Shown in pieces: positions 17,847 through 25,893 of a stretch of DNA of 64,000 bases (positions are counted from its first letter, which is position 1; the number at the start of each line of letters is the position of its first letter). The notes beneath the pieces are model-generated. The model saw nothing but the letters and a program-made list of their open reading frames with translations. It had not been told where the DNA came from and did not search any database. The position numbers and the translations under genes were made by a program. The stretch is from Achromobacter sp. UMC71 (GTDB lineage: Bacteria; Pseudomonadota; Gammaproteobacteria; Burkholderiales; Burkholderiaceae_B), in assembly GCF_014170305.1 (NCBI RefSeq), contig NZ_LZZT01000047.1, positions 248,001 through 312,000 on the forward strand. Direction: 5' to 3'.

Positions 17847-19244
17847 ATGAGTCAGAATTTCGTCAACCCGGATCAGATCCGCGCCTGGTTCTCCCGAGCC
17901 ATGTCCGACATGTACAAGTCGGAAGTGCCCTTGTATGACACGCTGCTGGACCTGGTGGCCCAGGTCAATGCCAAGACGTTGGCCGAGCAGCCCGAGCTGT
18001 CCGCGCAACTGGCGCGCACCGGTGAAATCGAACGCCTGGACATCGAGCGCCACGGCGCCATCCGCGTCGGCACGGCCGAAGAACTGGCCAACATGCGCCG
18101 CGTGTTCGCCGTGATGGGCATGCAGCCGGTGGGCTACTACGACCTGTCGCCGGCCGGCGTGCCGGTGCATTCGACCGCTTTCCGCGCCACCCACGAGGCC
18201 GCGCTGCAGGCCAGCCCGTTCCGCGTCTTCACCTCGTTGCTGCGCTTGGAGCTGATCGATGACGTGGCCTTGCGTGAAAAAGCCGCCCGCATCTTGGCCG
18301 CGCGCCAGATCTTCACGGACTGTGCACTGGAACTGGCAGCCCGTTTTGAAACGCAGGGCGGTCTGAACGACGCCGACGCGCGCGAATTCGTCGCCGAGGC
18401 GTTGCACACCTTCCGCTGGCACAGCGAAGCCACCGTCAGCCTGGATGACTACCGTGAACTGCACGGCCAGCATCGCCTGATCGCCGACGTGGTGGCCTTC
18501 AAGGGCCCGCACATCAACCATTTGACGCCGCGCACGCTGGACATCGATGAAGCCCAGGCGGAGATGCCGCGCCGTGGCGTGGCGGCCAAGGCCGTCATCG
18601 AAGGCCCCCCGCCACGCAAGTGCCCCATCCTGCTGCGCCAGACCAGCTTCAAGGCGTTGGAAGAGCCGGTGTGGTTCACCGGTACGGATGGCCAGGCCGC
18701 GGTCGGCAGCCATACCGCGCGCTTCGGCGAGATCGAGCAGCGCGGCGTGGCCCTGACCCGCAAGGGCCGGGCCCTGTACGACCAGTTGCTGGACCTGGCG
18801 CGCAGCCGCATCAGCGGCGCGCCCAACGAAGGTAACGCGGCGGCCTACATGCAGAATCTGCAGGAATGCTTCGCCACGTTCCCCGACGACTACGCGCAAT
18901 TGCACGACCAGGGGCTGGCGTATTTCCGCTATTTCCTGACCGGCAAGCAAGGCGCCGAACCGGACAGCGACCTGCGCGCGCTGATCGAGCAGGGCTATAT
19001 CCGCTTTGAACCGCTGGTCTACGAAGACTTCCTGCCGGTCAGCGCCGCGGGCATCTTCCAGTCGAACCTGGGCGACAAAGCCCAGGCCGAGTACGCCCAG
19101 AACGCCAGCCAGACCGCATTCGAGCAGGCGCTGGGCGCGCCCGTGCAGGATGAGCTGGCGCTTTACCAGGACACGCAGGACCGTTCGCTGGCCGCCTGCC
19201 TGCAGGCGCTGGGCGCCCGAGCCGGTACGCCGGTGGCCGCATGA
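17847..19244 (+). CDS. hglS: 2-oxoadipate dioxygenase/decarboxylase, HglS-like (DUF1338)
   Basis: A 465-residue DUF1338 protein. The characterised homologue converts 2-oxoadipate to D-2-hydroxyglutarate during D-lysine catabolism with a non-haem iron held by two His and one Glu. Candidate ligands here are His69 (ERHGAIR), His225 or His222 (PHINHLTPR) and Glu295 (FGEIEQRG), nearly at the published positions. The N-terminus MSQNFVNPDQIRAWFSRAMSDMYKSEVP is family-like, so ATG at 17847 is used and not the one at 17781. The stop codon overlaps the next start by ATGA, indicating translational coupling. Confidence 0.85.
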   Translation: MSQNFVNPDQIRAWFSRAMSDMYKSEVPLYDTLLDLVAQVNAKTLAEQPELSAQLARTGEIERLDIERHGAIRVGTAEELANMRRVFAVMGMQPVGYYDLSPAGVPVHSTAFRATHEAALQASPFRVFTSLLRLELIDDVALREKAARILAARQIFTDCALELAARFETQGGLNDADAREFVAEALHTFRWHSEATVSLDDYRELHGQHRLIADVVAFKGPHINHLTPRTLDIDEAQAEMPRRGVAAKAVIEGPPPRKCPILLRQTSFKALEEPVWFTGTDGQAAVGSHTARFGEIEQRGVALTRKGRALYDQLLDLARSRISGAPNEGNAAAYMQNLQECFATFPDDYAQLHDQGLAYFRYFLTGKQGAEPDSDLRALIEQGYIRFEPLVYEDFLPVSAAGIFQSNLGDKAQAEYAQNASQTAFEQALGAPVQDELALYQDTQDRSLAACLQALGARAGTPVAA

Positions 19245-20416
19245 GCCGACTGGACCGCTGCCTGTCGGTGCGGGACTTCGAGCGCGAGGCGCGGCGCATC
19301 ATGCCGCGCTGCGTCGAAGGCTACGTCTGCGGCGGCACCGAAGACGGCGCATCGCTGCACGAGAGCCTGCGCGCCCAGCACGACATCGGCTTCAAGCCGC
19401 GCGGCCTGCGGGTGGTGGATCAGCGCAGCAGCCAGGTCAGCCTCTTTGGCGAGCAATACGCCATGCCGGTGGGTTTTGCGCCCACCGGCTTCTCGGCCAT
19501 TGTCATGCATGAATGCGACCTGGCGCTGGCGCGCGCCGCCCAGGATGCCCATATCCCGTTCATCATCAGCGGCGCGTCCAGTGTGCCGCTCGAACGCCTG
19601 CAGGAAGCCACCGGCAAGCGCTGCTGGTACCAGGCCTACCTGCCCGGCAACACCGACCGCATCGCCAAACTGCTGGACCGCCTGCGCCGCGCCGAGATCC
19701 CGGTACTGGTGGTGACGATCGACACCTGTGTCGGCGCCAACCGCGAGAACCTGCAGAAACTGGCTTTCACCGTGCCTTTCAAGCTCAGCCCCCGCGTGGT
19801 GCTGGACGGCATGCTGCATCCGCGCTGGAGCCTGAATGTCTTCGTGCGCACGCTGCTGGGCAGCGGCGTGCCCCGGTTCTCGAACCTGTACGAAGACATC
19901 GGCCCGCCCATCACCCAGGACCCGCCCAACGGCTTTCGCGGCGAACGCGACAAACTGTCGTGGGACCACATCCGCTGGATCCGCCAGAACTGGCCCGGCA
20001 AGCTGGTGCTCAAGGGCGTTATGCACGCCGACGACGCACGGCTGGCCCATGAGGCCGGCGCCGACGGCGTCATCGTGTCCAACCATGGCGGGCGCCAGCT
20101 CGACGGCTGCATTTCACCCTTGCAGGCGCTGCCCGGCGTCGTGGCGGCCGTGCCGGCCGGCTTTCCGGTCATGGTCGACGGCGGCTTTCGCCGTGGGTCC
20201 GATGTGCTCAAGGCCGTGGCCCTGGGCGCAAGCATGGCCTTTACCGGCCGTCCCCAGCTGTTCGGCGCGGCAGTCGGCGGCAACGCCGGCATCCGCAAGG
20301 TCACCGAGATCTTCCGCAGCGAGATCTCGACCAACATGGCGCTGCTCGGTTGCGGCTCGCTGGCCGACGTCACGCCGGACCTGATCGCGCCGATGCGCGT
20401 GGCTTGCCCCGCCTAG
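19241..20416 (+). CDS. FMN-dependent alpha-hydroxy-acid dehydrogenase
   Basis: A 391-residue FMN TIM-barrel protein of the L-lactate dehydrogenase / glycolate oxidase family. The active-site signature SNHGGRQLDG, the early MPVGFAPTGFSAIVMHECDLALARAA and the phosphate site MVDGGFRRGSDVLKA are present. The start overlaps the hglS stop codon (ATGA). The family normally oxidises L-2-hydroxy acids, while the known HglS product is the D form. The coupled enzyme may therefore act on another intermediate or have changed stereochemistry. A Bug receptor follows. Confidence 0.88.
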   Translation: MSRLDRCLSVRDFEREARRIMPRCVEGYVCGGTEDGASLHESLRAQHDIGFKPRGLRVVDQRSSQVSLFGEQYAMPVGFAPTGFSAIVMHECDLALARAAQDAHIPFIISGASSVPLERLQEATGKRCWYQAYLPGNTDRIAKLLDRLRRAEIPVLVVTIDTCVGANRENLQKLAFTVPFKLSPRVVLDGMLHPRWSLNVFVRTLLGSGVPRFSNLYEDIGPPITQDPPNGFRGERDKLSWDHIRWIRQNWPGKLVLKGVMHADDARLAHEAGADGVIVSNHGGRQLDGCISPLQALPGVVAAVPAGFPVMVDGGFRRGSDVLKAVALGASMAFTGRPQLFGAAVGGNAGIRKVTEIFRSEISTNMALLGCGSLADVTPDLIAPMRVACPA

Positions 20417-20524
20417 GGGCAAGCCGTCGCGATGCGGCGCCCGGGCAGGGCCGCCCCGACCACAACAAGAAAACAGGCGCGCCGCCGCGTGGGCGCCGAT
20501 TCCATTTTTTCGACAGGAGGAGAC

Positions 20525-21514
20525 ATGAAGAACATCTATTCGAAGCTGGCTGGCGTGGCCGCGGCGATCGCGTGCGCCGTGAGCACACCGGCCCAGGCCC
20601 AGGCAAGCAACTACCCGTCCAAGCCCGTCCGGCTGGTTGTGGGCTATGCCCCTGGCGGCACCACCGACATCAGCGCCCGCATGATCGCCGACGTGCTGGG
20701 CAAGGAATTCGGCCAGACCTTCGTGGTCGAGAACAAGCCGGGCGCCAACAGCAACATCGGTGCGGAAACCGTGGCGCGCGCGCCCGCCGACGGCTACACC
20801 CTGTTCGTGGGGTCGATTTCCACCGCGATCAACCAGTCGCTGTATTCCAAGATGTCGTATGACGCGCTCAAGGACCTGGACGCCGTCGCGTTGTTGAACG
20901 TGGTGCCCAACATCCTGGCGGTCAACGCCAATGTGCCGGTCAAGTCGGTGCAGGAATACATTGCCTACGCCAAGAAGAACCCCGGCAAGCTGACCTGCGC
21001 GTCCCCAGGCAACGGCTCGTCGGCGCACCTGGGCTGCGAGCTGTTCAAGATGAAGGCCGGCATCGATATCCTGCACGTGCCGTACCGCGGCAGCGGCCCG
21101 GCCGTGGCCGATCTGCTGGGCGGCCAGGTGGACTCCATCTTCGATAACCTGCCGCCGCTCTTGCCGCACGTGCGCGCCGGCAAGCTGACGGGTCTGGCCG
21201 TCACCACCGCCAGCCGTGTGCCGTTCGCCCCGGAAATTCCCACCATTGCCGAATCCGGTCTGCCGGGCTTTGACGTGGCGGCCTGGTTCGGCCTGTTCGC
21301 GCCTGCGGGCACGCCGCCGGAAATCGTCCAGAAAGTGAACGCCGCCATCAACAAGGCGCTGACGTCCGACAGCGCCCTGGCCGCGAACTATCAGACCAAC
21401 GGCTTCCTGATGCCGCCGCCACCCAACACGCCGCAAGCGTTCAAGGCCTTCATGGAGAGCGAAACCCGGAAATGGGGCGAGGTCGTGAAGGCGACGAACC
21501 TGCAGATCAATTGA
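20525..21514 (+). CDS. Bug-family tripartite tricarboxylate transporter receptor
   Basis: A 329-residue TctC/Bug periplasmic receptor. The signal peptide MKNIYSKLAGVAAAIACAVSTPAQAQ precedes NYPSKPVRLVVGYAPGGTTD. VPYRGSGPAVADLLGGQVD is the second family marker. Two cysteines about 19 residues apart (LTCASPGNGSSAHLGCELF) could form a disulfide, which this subgroup often shows. ATG at 20525 follows an excellent ribosome-binding site (AGGAGGAGAC). It probably feeds the hglS/FMN-dehydrogenase pathway with a carboxylate. Confidence 0.92.
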   Translation: MKNIYSKLAGVAAAIACAVSTPAQAQASNYPSKPVRLVVGYAPGGTTDISARMIADVLGKEFGQTFVVENKPGANSNIGAETVARAPADGYTLFVGSISTAINQSLYSKMSYDALKDLDAVALLNVVPNILAVNANVPVKSVQEYIAYAKKNPGKLTCASPGNGSSAHLGCELFKMKAGIDILHVPYRGSGPAVADLLGGQVDSIFDNLPPLLPHVRAGKLTGLAVTTASRVPFAPEIPTIAESGLPGFDVAAWFGLFAPAGTPPEIVQKVNAAINKALTSDSALAANYQTNGFLMPPPPNTPQAFKAFMESETRKWGEVVKATNLQIN

Positions 21515-21681
21515 TCGGGTAGGGCGGGGGGCTAGAGCCCCTCGCCTGGGTAAGCGGGTATTCGGAATGGGGATTCCGGTCAGGCTTCGCCGGGCTGGCC
21601 CCAGTCCGGTTGCCAAGATTACGGATTTGCGTGTTAGAATGTTCGACTTTCCAGGAAAGCACGCCTTTTCTGGTTGGATTT

Positions 21682-21766
21682 GCCGACGTGGTGAAATTGG
21701 TAGACACGCTATCTTGAGGGGGTAGTGGCGAAAGCTGTGCGAGTTCGAGTCTCGCCGTCGGCACCA
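21682..21766 (+). tRNA. tRNA-Leu(GAG)
   Basis: Acceptor stem GCCGACG/CGTCGGC with encoded CCA. Anticodon stem CTATC/GGTAG and loop TTGAGGG give anticodon GAG. The long variable region TGGCGAAAGCTGT is typical of class II tRNA-Leu. No intron, unlike tRNA-Leu(UAA) at 3687. Confidence 0.95.
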
Positions 21767-21806
21767 GGAATTCCTCGTGAAAGTCGCAAGATGACTGTCA
21801 CAAGAT

Positions 21807-21844
21807 AAGAGGCCCGCTGAAACGAAAGTTTCAGCGGGCCTCTT
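21807..21844. terminator. Shared terminator between tRNA-Leu(GAG) and ridA-like gene
   Basis: A perfect 17-bp stem AAGAGGCCCGCTGAAAC / GTTTCAGCGGGCCTCTT with a GAAA tetraloop, 40 bp after the tRNA and 56 bp beyond the stop of the converging ridA-like gene. The T-tract is short (TCTTGCTT). The symmetrical sequence and convergent position suggest it serves both strands. Confidence 0.75.
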
Positions 21845-21899
21845 GCTTGTGGCGCGCGGGCTTGGGAAGGCGCCGGTTCTGTTCGACTGGCGGTCCTAT

Positions 21900-22370
21900 T
21901 CAGTTCCGCCCAGGCGTATAGGCCGTGGCCTTGATTTCCACGATGCCGCCCGGTGGATTGAGCTGGGCCACGCCCAATTCGACGGCCGCCGGATAGGGGG
22001 CGCTGAAGAATTCGTCTCGAACCCGGGCGATGGCCGCCAATTGGCCGTTCTTGTCGAGCGCCAGGTGCGCGCTACCGAAAACATGGAACATCTGCAGTTC
22101 GGTCACGTCGTCCAGGTGCGCGCCGCAGGCGGCCAGCAGATGGCTGATCTGCTCGAACACATGGCGCAACGCATCGCAGAACGCAGCCTCGCCCATGGGT
22201 TCGGCCAGCGGGTTGCTGACGACGATCCCCGAGAGCAAGACAAAGTCGCCGGCGCGCCGGGCGGGGGCGTAATGGAACTGCGCCACGTCCGATTCGAGGC
22301 TGGCGGGAATCGCGACCATGCCCGTGCGGGTGGGAACGATGCGGGTATCAGGGGCGGCCAGATCAATCAT
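21900..22370 (-). CDS. RidA/YjgF family protein
   Basis: A 156-residue RidA-superfamily protein. GDFVLLSGIVVSNPLAEPMG, LAACGAHLDDVTELQMFHV and the C-terminal GGIVEIKATAYTP are family features. RidA enzymes hydrolyse reactive imines using an Arg just before the last strand; here the equivalent PARxxV motif reads PAAVELGV, so that Arg appears to be absent. It is also about 25 residues longer than RidA. It may be a non-deaminase subfamily member. ATG at 22370 is chosen. A tetR gene lies upstream on the same strand. Confidence 0.82.
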   Translation of the reverse strand: MIDLAAPDTRIVPTRTGMVAIPASLESDVAQFHYAPARRAGDFVLLSGIVVSNPLAEPMGEAAFCDALRHVFEQISHLLAACGAHLDDVTELQMFHVFGSAHLALDKNGQLAAIARVRDEFFSAPYPAAVELGVAQLNPPGGIVEIKATAYTPGRN

Positions 22371-22450
22371 GGGGGCTTCTTCCGTAGCGGATAGGGGGGA
22401 ACGGGCCAATGAGCCCGTGTTTGGGTGCAGCCTGGGGCGATCTTGCGGGG

Positions 22451-23032
22451 TTACAGCGCCGCCAACGTGCCTTCGACGACATCTTGCAGAAAGGCGCGAT
22501 CCGGCATGGATTGGCCCAGGATGCGCAGCCCGTAGTAGCTGGCCAGGAAGGCGCGGGTCACTTGCGCGGGCGGCTGGTCGGCACGCAGTTCGCCGGTGCG
22601 CTGGCCGGTCTCGATGACGTGGCGCAGGGCGGCTTCCAGCTGGTCGACATAGGCACGGTTGATCCTGTCGATCGCCGGGTCCTTGCTGCTGCGTTCCATT
22701 GCGGAGAACAGCGCCATGCAACTGCGCCGATTCGCCGGGTCGAGGTCGTCGTCCATGCCCCACTGCAGCAGCGCGCGCAGCTTGTCCTTGGCGGAGCCAG
22801 GCGTCGAGAGGGTGCCGGCTTGCGTTTGGATCGCTCGTTCCTGGTAGCGGCGCAACGCCATTTCGTAGAGGTGCTGCTTGCTGCCAAAGGCATGGTAAAG
22901 ACTGCCGCGGCCCAGGCCCGTGCGTTCGCACAGTTCCTGCGTCGAGCAGGCTTCGTAGCCATTGCTCCAGAAAACCTGCATGGCGGCGTCTATGACGGCG
23001 TCGTCGTCATATTCCTTCGGTCTTCCGCTCAC
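22451..23032 (-). CDS. TetR-family regulator
   Basis: A 193-residue TetR repressor. N-terminal helix-turn-helix: DDDAVIDAAMQVFWSNGYEACSTQELCERTGLGRGSLYHAFGSKQHLYEMAL. The C-terminal helical domain (SCMALFSAMERSSKD, AFLASYYGLRILGQS) matches the group with YDES-type ligand domains. GTG start at 23032. A near-palindromic site sits about 45-65 bp upstream, which suggests self-repression. It may also control the ridA-like gene 80 bp downstream on the same strand. Confidence 0.87.
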   Translation of the reverse strand: MSGRPKEYDDDAVIDAAMQVFWSNGYEACSTQELCERTGLGRGSLYHAFGSKQHLYEMALRRYQERAIQTQAGTLSTPGSAKDKLRALLQWGMDDDLDPANRRSCMALFSAMERSSKDPAIDRINRAYVDQLEAALRHVIETGQRTGELRADQPPAQVTRAFLASYYGLRILGQSMPDRAFLQDVVEGTLAAL

Positions 23033-23075
23033 GGCTTTGATCCTGCGATGTCGATTCAGGCTGGATTAAATCAAT

Positions 23076-23097
23076 ATTGTACCGATCAGTCAACAAT
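23076..23097. promoter_or_regulatory. Candidate TetR operator
   Basis: ATTGT-ACCGATCAGT-CAACAAT: outer arms ATTGT/ACAAT and an inner near-palindrome ACCGATCAGT centred on GATC (8 of 10 symmetrical). It lies just upstream of the tetR start in a 104-bp gap, where a self-regulating TetR would bind. Confidence 0.5.
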
Positions 23098-23136
23098 TGG
23101 CGGTGTTTGATCGGACCGGCCGGCCCGCCAGCCGCG

Positions 23137-23442
23137 TCAACTTTCGATCGGGTCGATGATCATGAGCACGCCGTGGCTGCCCTGGGCAACGGCGTGCGCG
23201 ATGCCGGCGGGCGCCAGATACATGTCTCCCGCGGCCACGTCGATGTCTTCGCCTTGCACGCACAGGCGCAATACCCCGCTGATGACGATGAGCGCCTCGT
23301 TGTAGTCGTGGGTTTCCGCCGGCGACGCCTGGCCGTCCATTTTCAGGACCTTGATGTTGCAGGCGCCGGCTTGGGCGAGCACCCGGGATTTCCAAGTGTC
23401 GGGCAGGTCGCGGGCGATGTCGGCGAGATTGAGCAGGGGCAT
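23137..23442 (-). CDS. Small cupin-domain protein
   Basis: A 101-residue single cupin barrel. Cupin motif 1 is replaced by HDYNEALIVISGVLRLCVQG and motif 2 by GDMYLAPAGIAHAVAQG, retaining His and Glu candidates for a metal. ATG at 23442 (MPLLNLADIARDLPDTW) is the natural start. The N-terminal helix before the barrel resembles small cupins seen beside amine or RidA genes. Function unknown. Confidence 0.8.
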   Translation of the reverse strand: MPLLNLADIARDLPDTWKSRVLAQAGACNIKVLKMDGQASPAETHDYNEALIVISGVLRLCVQGEDIDVAAGDMYLAPAGIAHAVAQGSHGVLMIIDPIES

Positions 23443-23539
23443 GGCGGGATGCGGATGGAAAGTAGGCGTAATGGTAAAGGCCTGCAAGCGTAGCGGCCTG
23501 CTCGGAGGCCGCACGGCATCTGGCCGTGCGGGTCAGCTG

Positions 23540-23842
23540 TCAATTCAGGTGGCGCCCGAACGCGATGAGGGAGACCACGAAGGTCACCGCGCCCACGGCC
23601 GCCCATGCCGCCGCCCGTTTTGCCAGCAAGGCGTTGCGGCTCATTCCCAGCAGCAGGGTCACGAGCGTCCAGAGCCCCGTGAACGCCAGCAACGCCAAGG
23701 TGTAGACGAAGTTCGACAGGTCGTAGCTACCGCCGCCGATGGACGGATAGCCCGAACTCTTGGGCAGGAGCAGATAAACGAGCGGGCCGGCGACCAGCAC
23801 AAACACGGCCAATCCAATCTGAAATCCGCGGTCTTTCAGCAT
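23540..23842 (-). CDS. Small three-helix membrane protein
   Basis: A 100-residue protein with three hydrophobic helices: GFQIGLAVFVLVAGPLVYLLL, FVYTLALLAFTGLWTLVTLLLG and AAVGAVTFVVSLIAFG. The N-terminus MLKDRG is basic, suggesting an inside orientation. ATG at 23842. I do not recognise the family. It is divergent from the OmpA-like gene, with 158 bp between them. Confidence 0.65.
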   Translation of the reverse strand: MLKDRGFQIGLAVFVLVAGPLVYLLLPKSSGYPSIGGGSYDLSNFVYTLALLAFTGLWTLVTLLLGMSRNALLAKRAAAWAAVGAVTFVVSLIAFGRHLN

Positions 23843-24000
23843 GGGTATCCTTGCGTGTGAAGATAACGCAGTCTGCCGCCATTTTGGCACGCCCTCGGCT
23901 TGCGGTTTAAAGCCCCCGATGCATAATGGCCGTCATTCGCCGCTGACAACCTGCGGTAACCGGTTCATTTTTCGAAATTCGCTTACAGGAGTCTCCGAAC

Positions 24001-24969
24001 GTGACGGTACGCACGACCAGAACCACGCTGTTGGCGCTGCTGGGCGCCATGCTGTTGTCCACCGCGCTGCCGGGCCATGCCGAAGATGTGGCTGGCTCCA
24101 AGGACCATCCGCTGCTCACGCGTTTCAAGGGCGCCGAGATCCGCGCCTATCAGCAGCTGGATTATGACGAAGCCGTCATGCCCGACCGGCCCATCGAGCA
24201 GGAGTCCGAGGCCAAGACCCTGGACCGGGAGGGCAAGATCACCCGTATCTCGTATCGCATCGACGGCACGAAGTCCGCACTTGAGGTCTATCGCAATTAC
24301 CAGAATGCGCTGCAGACCGGCGGATTCAAGACCGTGTTCGAGTGCAAGAACGACGAGCAATGCGGCGGCAGTTTCCAGTCCTTCGTCATCAACAGCAATA
24401 AGGTGCGCCCGCCGGGCCAGGGCGACGCGAGCTTTGGCGGCAAGTACTACGCGGTGCTGGCCAAGAAGGAAGCGCCGACGGGCGATGTCTACGTGTTCCT
24501 GGACGTGATGCAGGACGAATCCAACAAAATCACGCCGGTCTTCCTGCAGGTGGTCGAAACCAAGCCCATGCAGACGGGCCAGGTCAGCGTGCTGGATGCG
24601 ACGGCGATGGAAAAGGCGCTGGCCGAATCCGGTAAGGTCGCCGTCTACGGGGTGTATTTCGATACCGACAAGGCCGAGGTCAAGGCGGAATCGAAGGCCG
24701 CGCTGGACGAAATGGGCAAGCTGCTCAAGGCCGACCCCAAGCTCAACGTGTACGTGGTGGGTCACACCGACAACCAGGGCAGCCTGGCCGGCAACCTGGA
24801 TCTGTCGCAGCGGCGCGCGGACGCGGTGGTCAAGGCGTTGACCGCGTCGTACCAAATTCCCGCCGCGCGCCTGTCCGCCAAGGGCGTGGCTTCGCTGGCC
24901 CCGGTGGCCTCCAACAGCGCCGAGGACGGCCGCGCCAAGAACCGCCGGGTGGAGCTGGTCACTCAATAG
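24001..24969 (+). CDS. OmpA-family outer-membrane protein (DUF4892-like + OmpA)
   Basis: A 322-residue secreted protein with signal peptide (TTLLALLGAMLLSTALPGHA). The middle resembles DUF4892 (YRNYQNALQTGGFKTVFECKNDEQCGGSFQSFV). The C-terminal OmpA domain has FDTDKAEVKAESKAALDEMGKLLKADP, VVGHTDNQGSLAGNLDLSQRRADAVV and NRRVEL, the peptidoglycan-binding pattern with its conserved Asp and Arg. GTG start at 24001 after CAGGAG. It probably anchors the outer membrane to peptidoglycan. Confidence 0.85.
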   Translation: MTVRTTRTTLLALLGAMLLSTALPGHAEDVAGSKDHPLLTRFKGAEIRAYQQLDYDEAVMPDRPIEQESEAKTLDREGKITRISYRIDGTKSALEVYRNYQNALQTGGFKTVFECKNDEQCGGSFQSFVINSNKVRPPGQGDASFGGKYYAVLAKKEAPTGDVYVFLDVMQDESNKITPVFLQVVETKPMQTGQVSVLDATAMEKALAESGKVAVYGVYFDTDKAEVKAESKAALDEMGKLLKADPKLNVYVVGHTDNQGSLAGNLDLSQRRADAVVKALTASYQIPAARLSAKGVASLAPVASNSAEDGRAKNRRVELVTQ

Positions 24970-24998
24970 GCTGGGACTTCCGCCGGATAGACGTGACG

Positions 24999-25028
24999 CC
25001 CTGTGGCCGGGCTTGATCGGCCACAGGG
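24999..25028 (+). terminator. Hairpin after the OmpA-like gene
   Basis: CCCTGTGGCCG / CGGCCACAGGG, an 11-bp perfect stem with an 8-nt loop, 29 bp after the stop codon. There is no T-tract, so it is either a Rho-assisted end or an mRNA-stabilising hairpin. Confidence 0.5.
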
Positions 25029-25082
25029 TGGTTCGTCTGAAATACCCGTGCGGTGCAAGTAAACCGCCCTTATTCGCTACAA

Positions 25083-25101
25083 AACTGGAACAGTTTGTTC
25101 C
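25083..25101. promoter_or_regulatory. Overlapping palindromes upstream of the nitroreductase gene
   Basis: AACTG-GAA-CAGTT (25083-25095) and GGAACA-GTT-TGTTCC (25087-25101) are two perfect inverted repeats sharing nine bases. They sit 110 bp before the nitroreductase start in a 240-bp gap and look like a protein-binding site. The regulator is unknown. Confidence 0.4.
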
Positions 25102-25209
25102 GGCAAAAATCCCGCTTTTCTGGTCTGAACCGGTGGTCGCCAACATCCTCGGCCAGTAGAATTTGCTCACTCGTTACCCCTCTATCTACTAGTCGAAAGG
25201 CATATCCTC

Positions 25210-25809
25210 ATGAGCAACGCATATATCGACGCACTGAAGAAGCGCCGCACGCAGTATTCGCTGGGTCGCAACCTGACCGCCTCGAAAGAGGAACTGACGA
25301 CCCTGATCCAGGACGCGATTAAGCACAGCCCGTCGTCGTTCAACTCGCAGAGCTCGCGCGCGGTGATCCTGTTCGGCGCCGAAAGCGACAAGCTCTGGAA
25401 CCTGGCCATTGAAGAAGTGCGCAAGGTGGCCCCGGCCGAAGGCTTCGACAAGACCGAAGCCAAGCTCAAGAGCTTCGCCGCCGGCGTGGGCACTGTGTTG
25501 TTCTTCGAAGACCAGGGCGTGGTGCGCGGCCTGCAAGAGAAGTTTGCGCTGTACGCCGACAATTTCCCGGTGTGGTCCGAGCAAGCGGGCGGCATGGCCC
25601 AGCTGTCGGTCTGGAGCGCGCTGGCCAACGCCGGCGTGGGCGCCAGCCTGCAGCACTACAACCCGCTGATCGACGATGTCGTCGCCCGCGAGTGGAACGT
25701 GCCGGCCTACTGGAAGCTGCGCGCGCAGATGCCGTTCGGCTCGAACGAAAACGGCTTTGGCGAAAAGGCCTTCATGGACGACGCCGAGCGTTTCCGCGTA
25801 TTTGGTTGA
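25210..25809 (+). CDS. Nitroreductase-family oxidoreductase
   Basis: A 199-residue FMN nitroreductase-family protein. The first family region is RRTQYSLGRNLTASKEELTTLIQDAIKHSPSSFNSQSSRAVIL, with SSFNSQ as the FMN contact. GGMAQLSVWSALANAGVGASLQHYNP is the dimer-interface helix, and QMPFGSNENG is near the C-terminus. It would use NAD(P)H to reduce nitro compounds, quinones or enones. It ends in a clear terminator and is monocistronic. Confidence 0.9.
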   Translation: MSNAYIDALKKRRTQYSLGRNLTASKEELTTLIQDAIKHSPSSFNSQSSRAVILFGAESDKLWNLAIEEVRKVAPAEGFDKTEAKLKSFAAGVGTVLFFEDQGVVRGLQEKFALYADNFPVWSEQAGGMAQLSVWSALANAGVGASLQHYNPLIDDVVAREWNVPAYWKLRAQMPFGSNENGFGEKAFMDDAERFRVFG

Positions 25810-25850
25810 TACGGTGCACGCCGGGCGCCCGCCGCCGGGCGTCGCCCATC

Positions 25851-25888
25851 AAACCCGCATGGTCCCGCAAGGGCGATGCGGGTTTTTT
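25851..25888 (+). terminator. Intrinsic terminator after the nitroreductase gene
   Basis: AAACCCGCAT / ATGCGGGTTT with a 15-nt loop and seven T residues. It may also end the converging Lrp gene, whose stop is at 25894. Confidence 0.82.
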
Positions 25889-25893
25889 TCTTG

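Noticed and set aside
25083-25101. SOS (LexA) box
   Set aside because: Neither palindrome matches the proteobacterial CTGT-N8-ACAG form.
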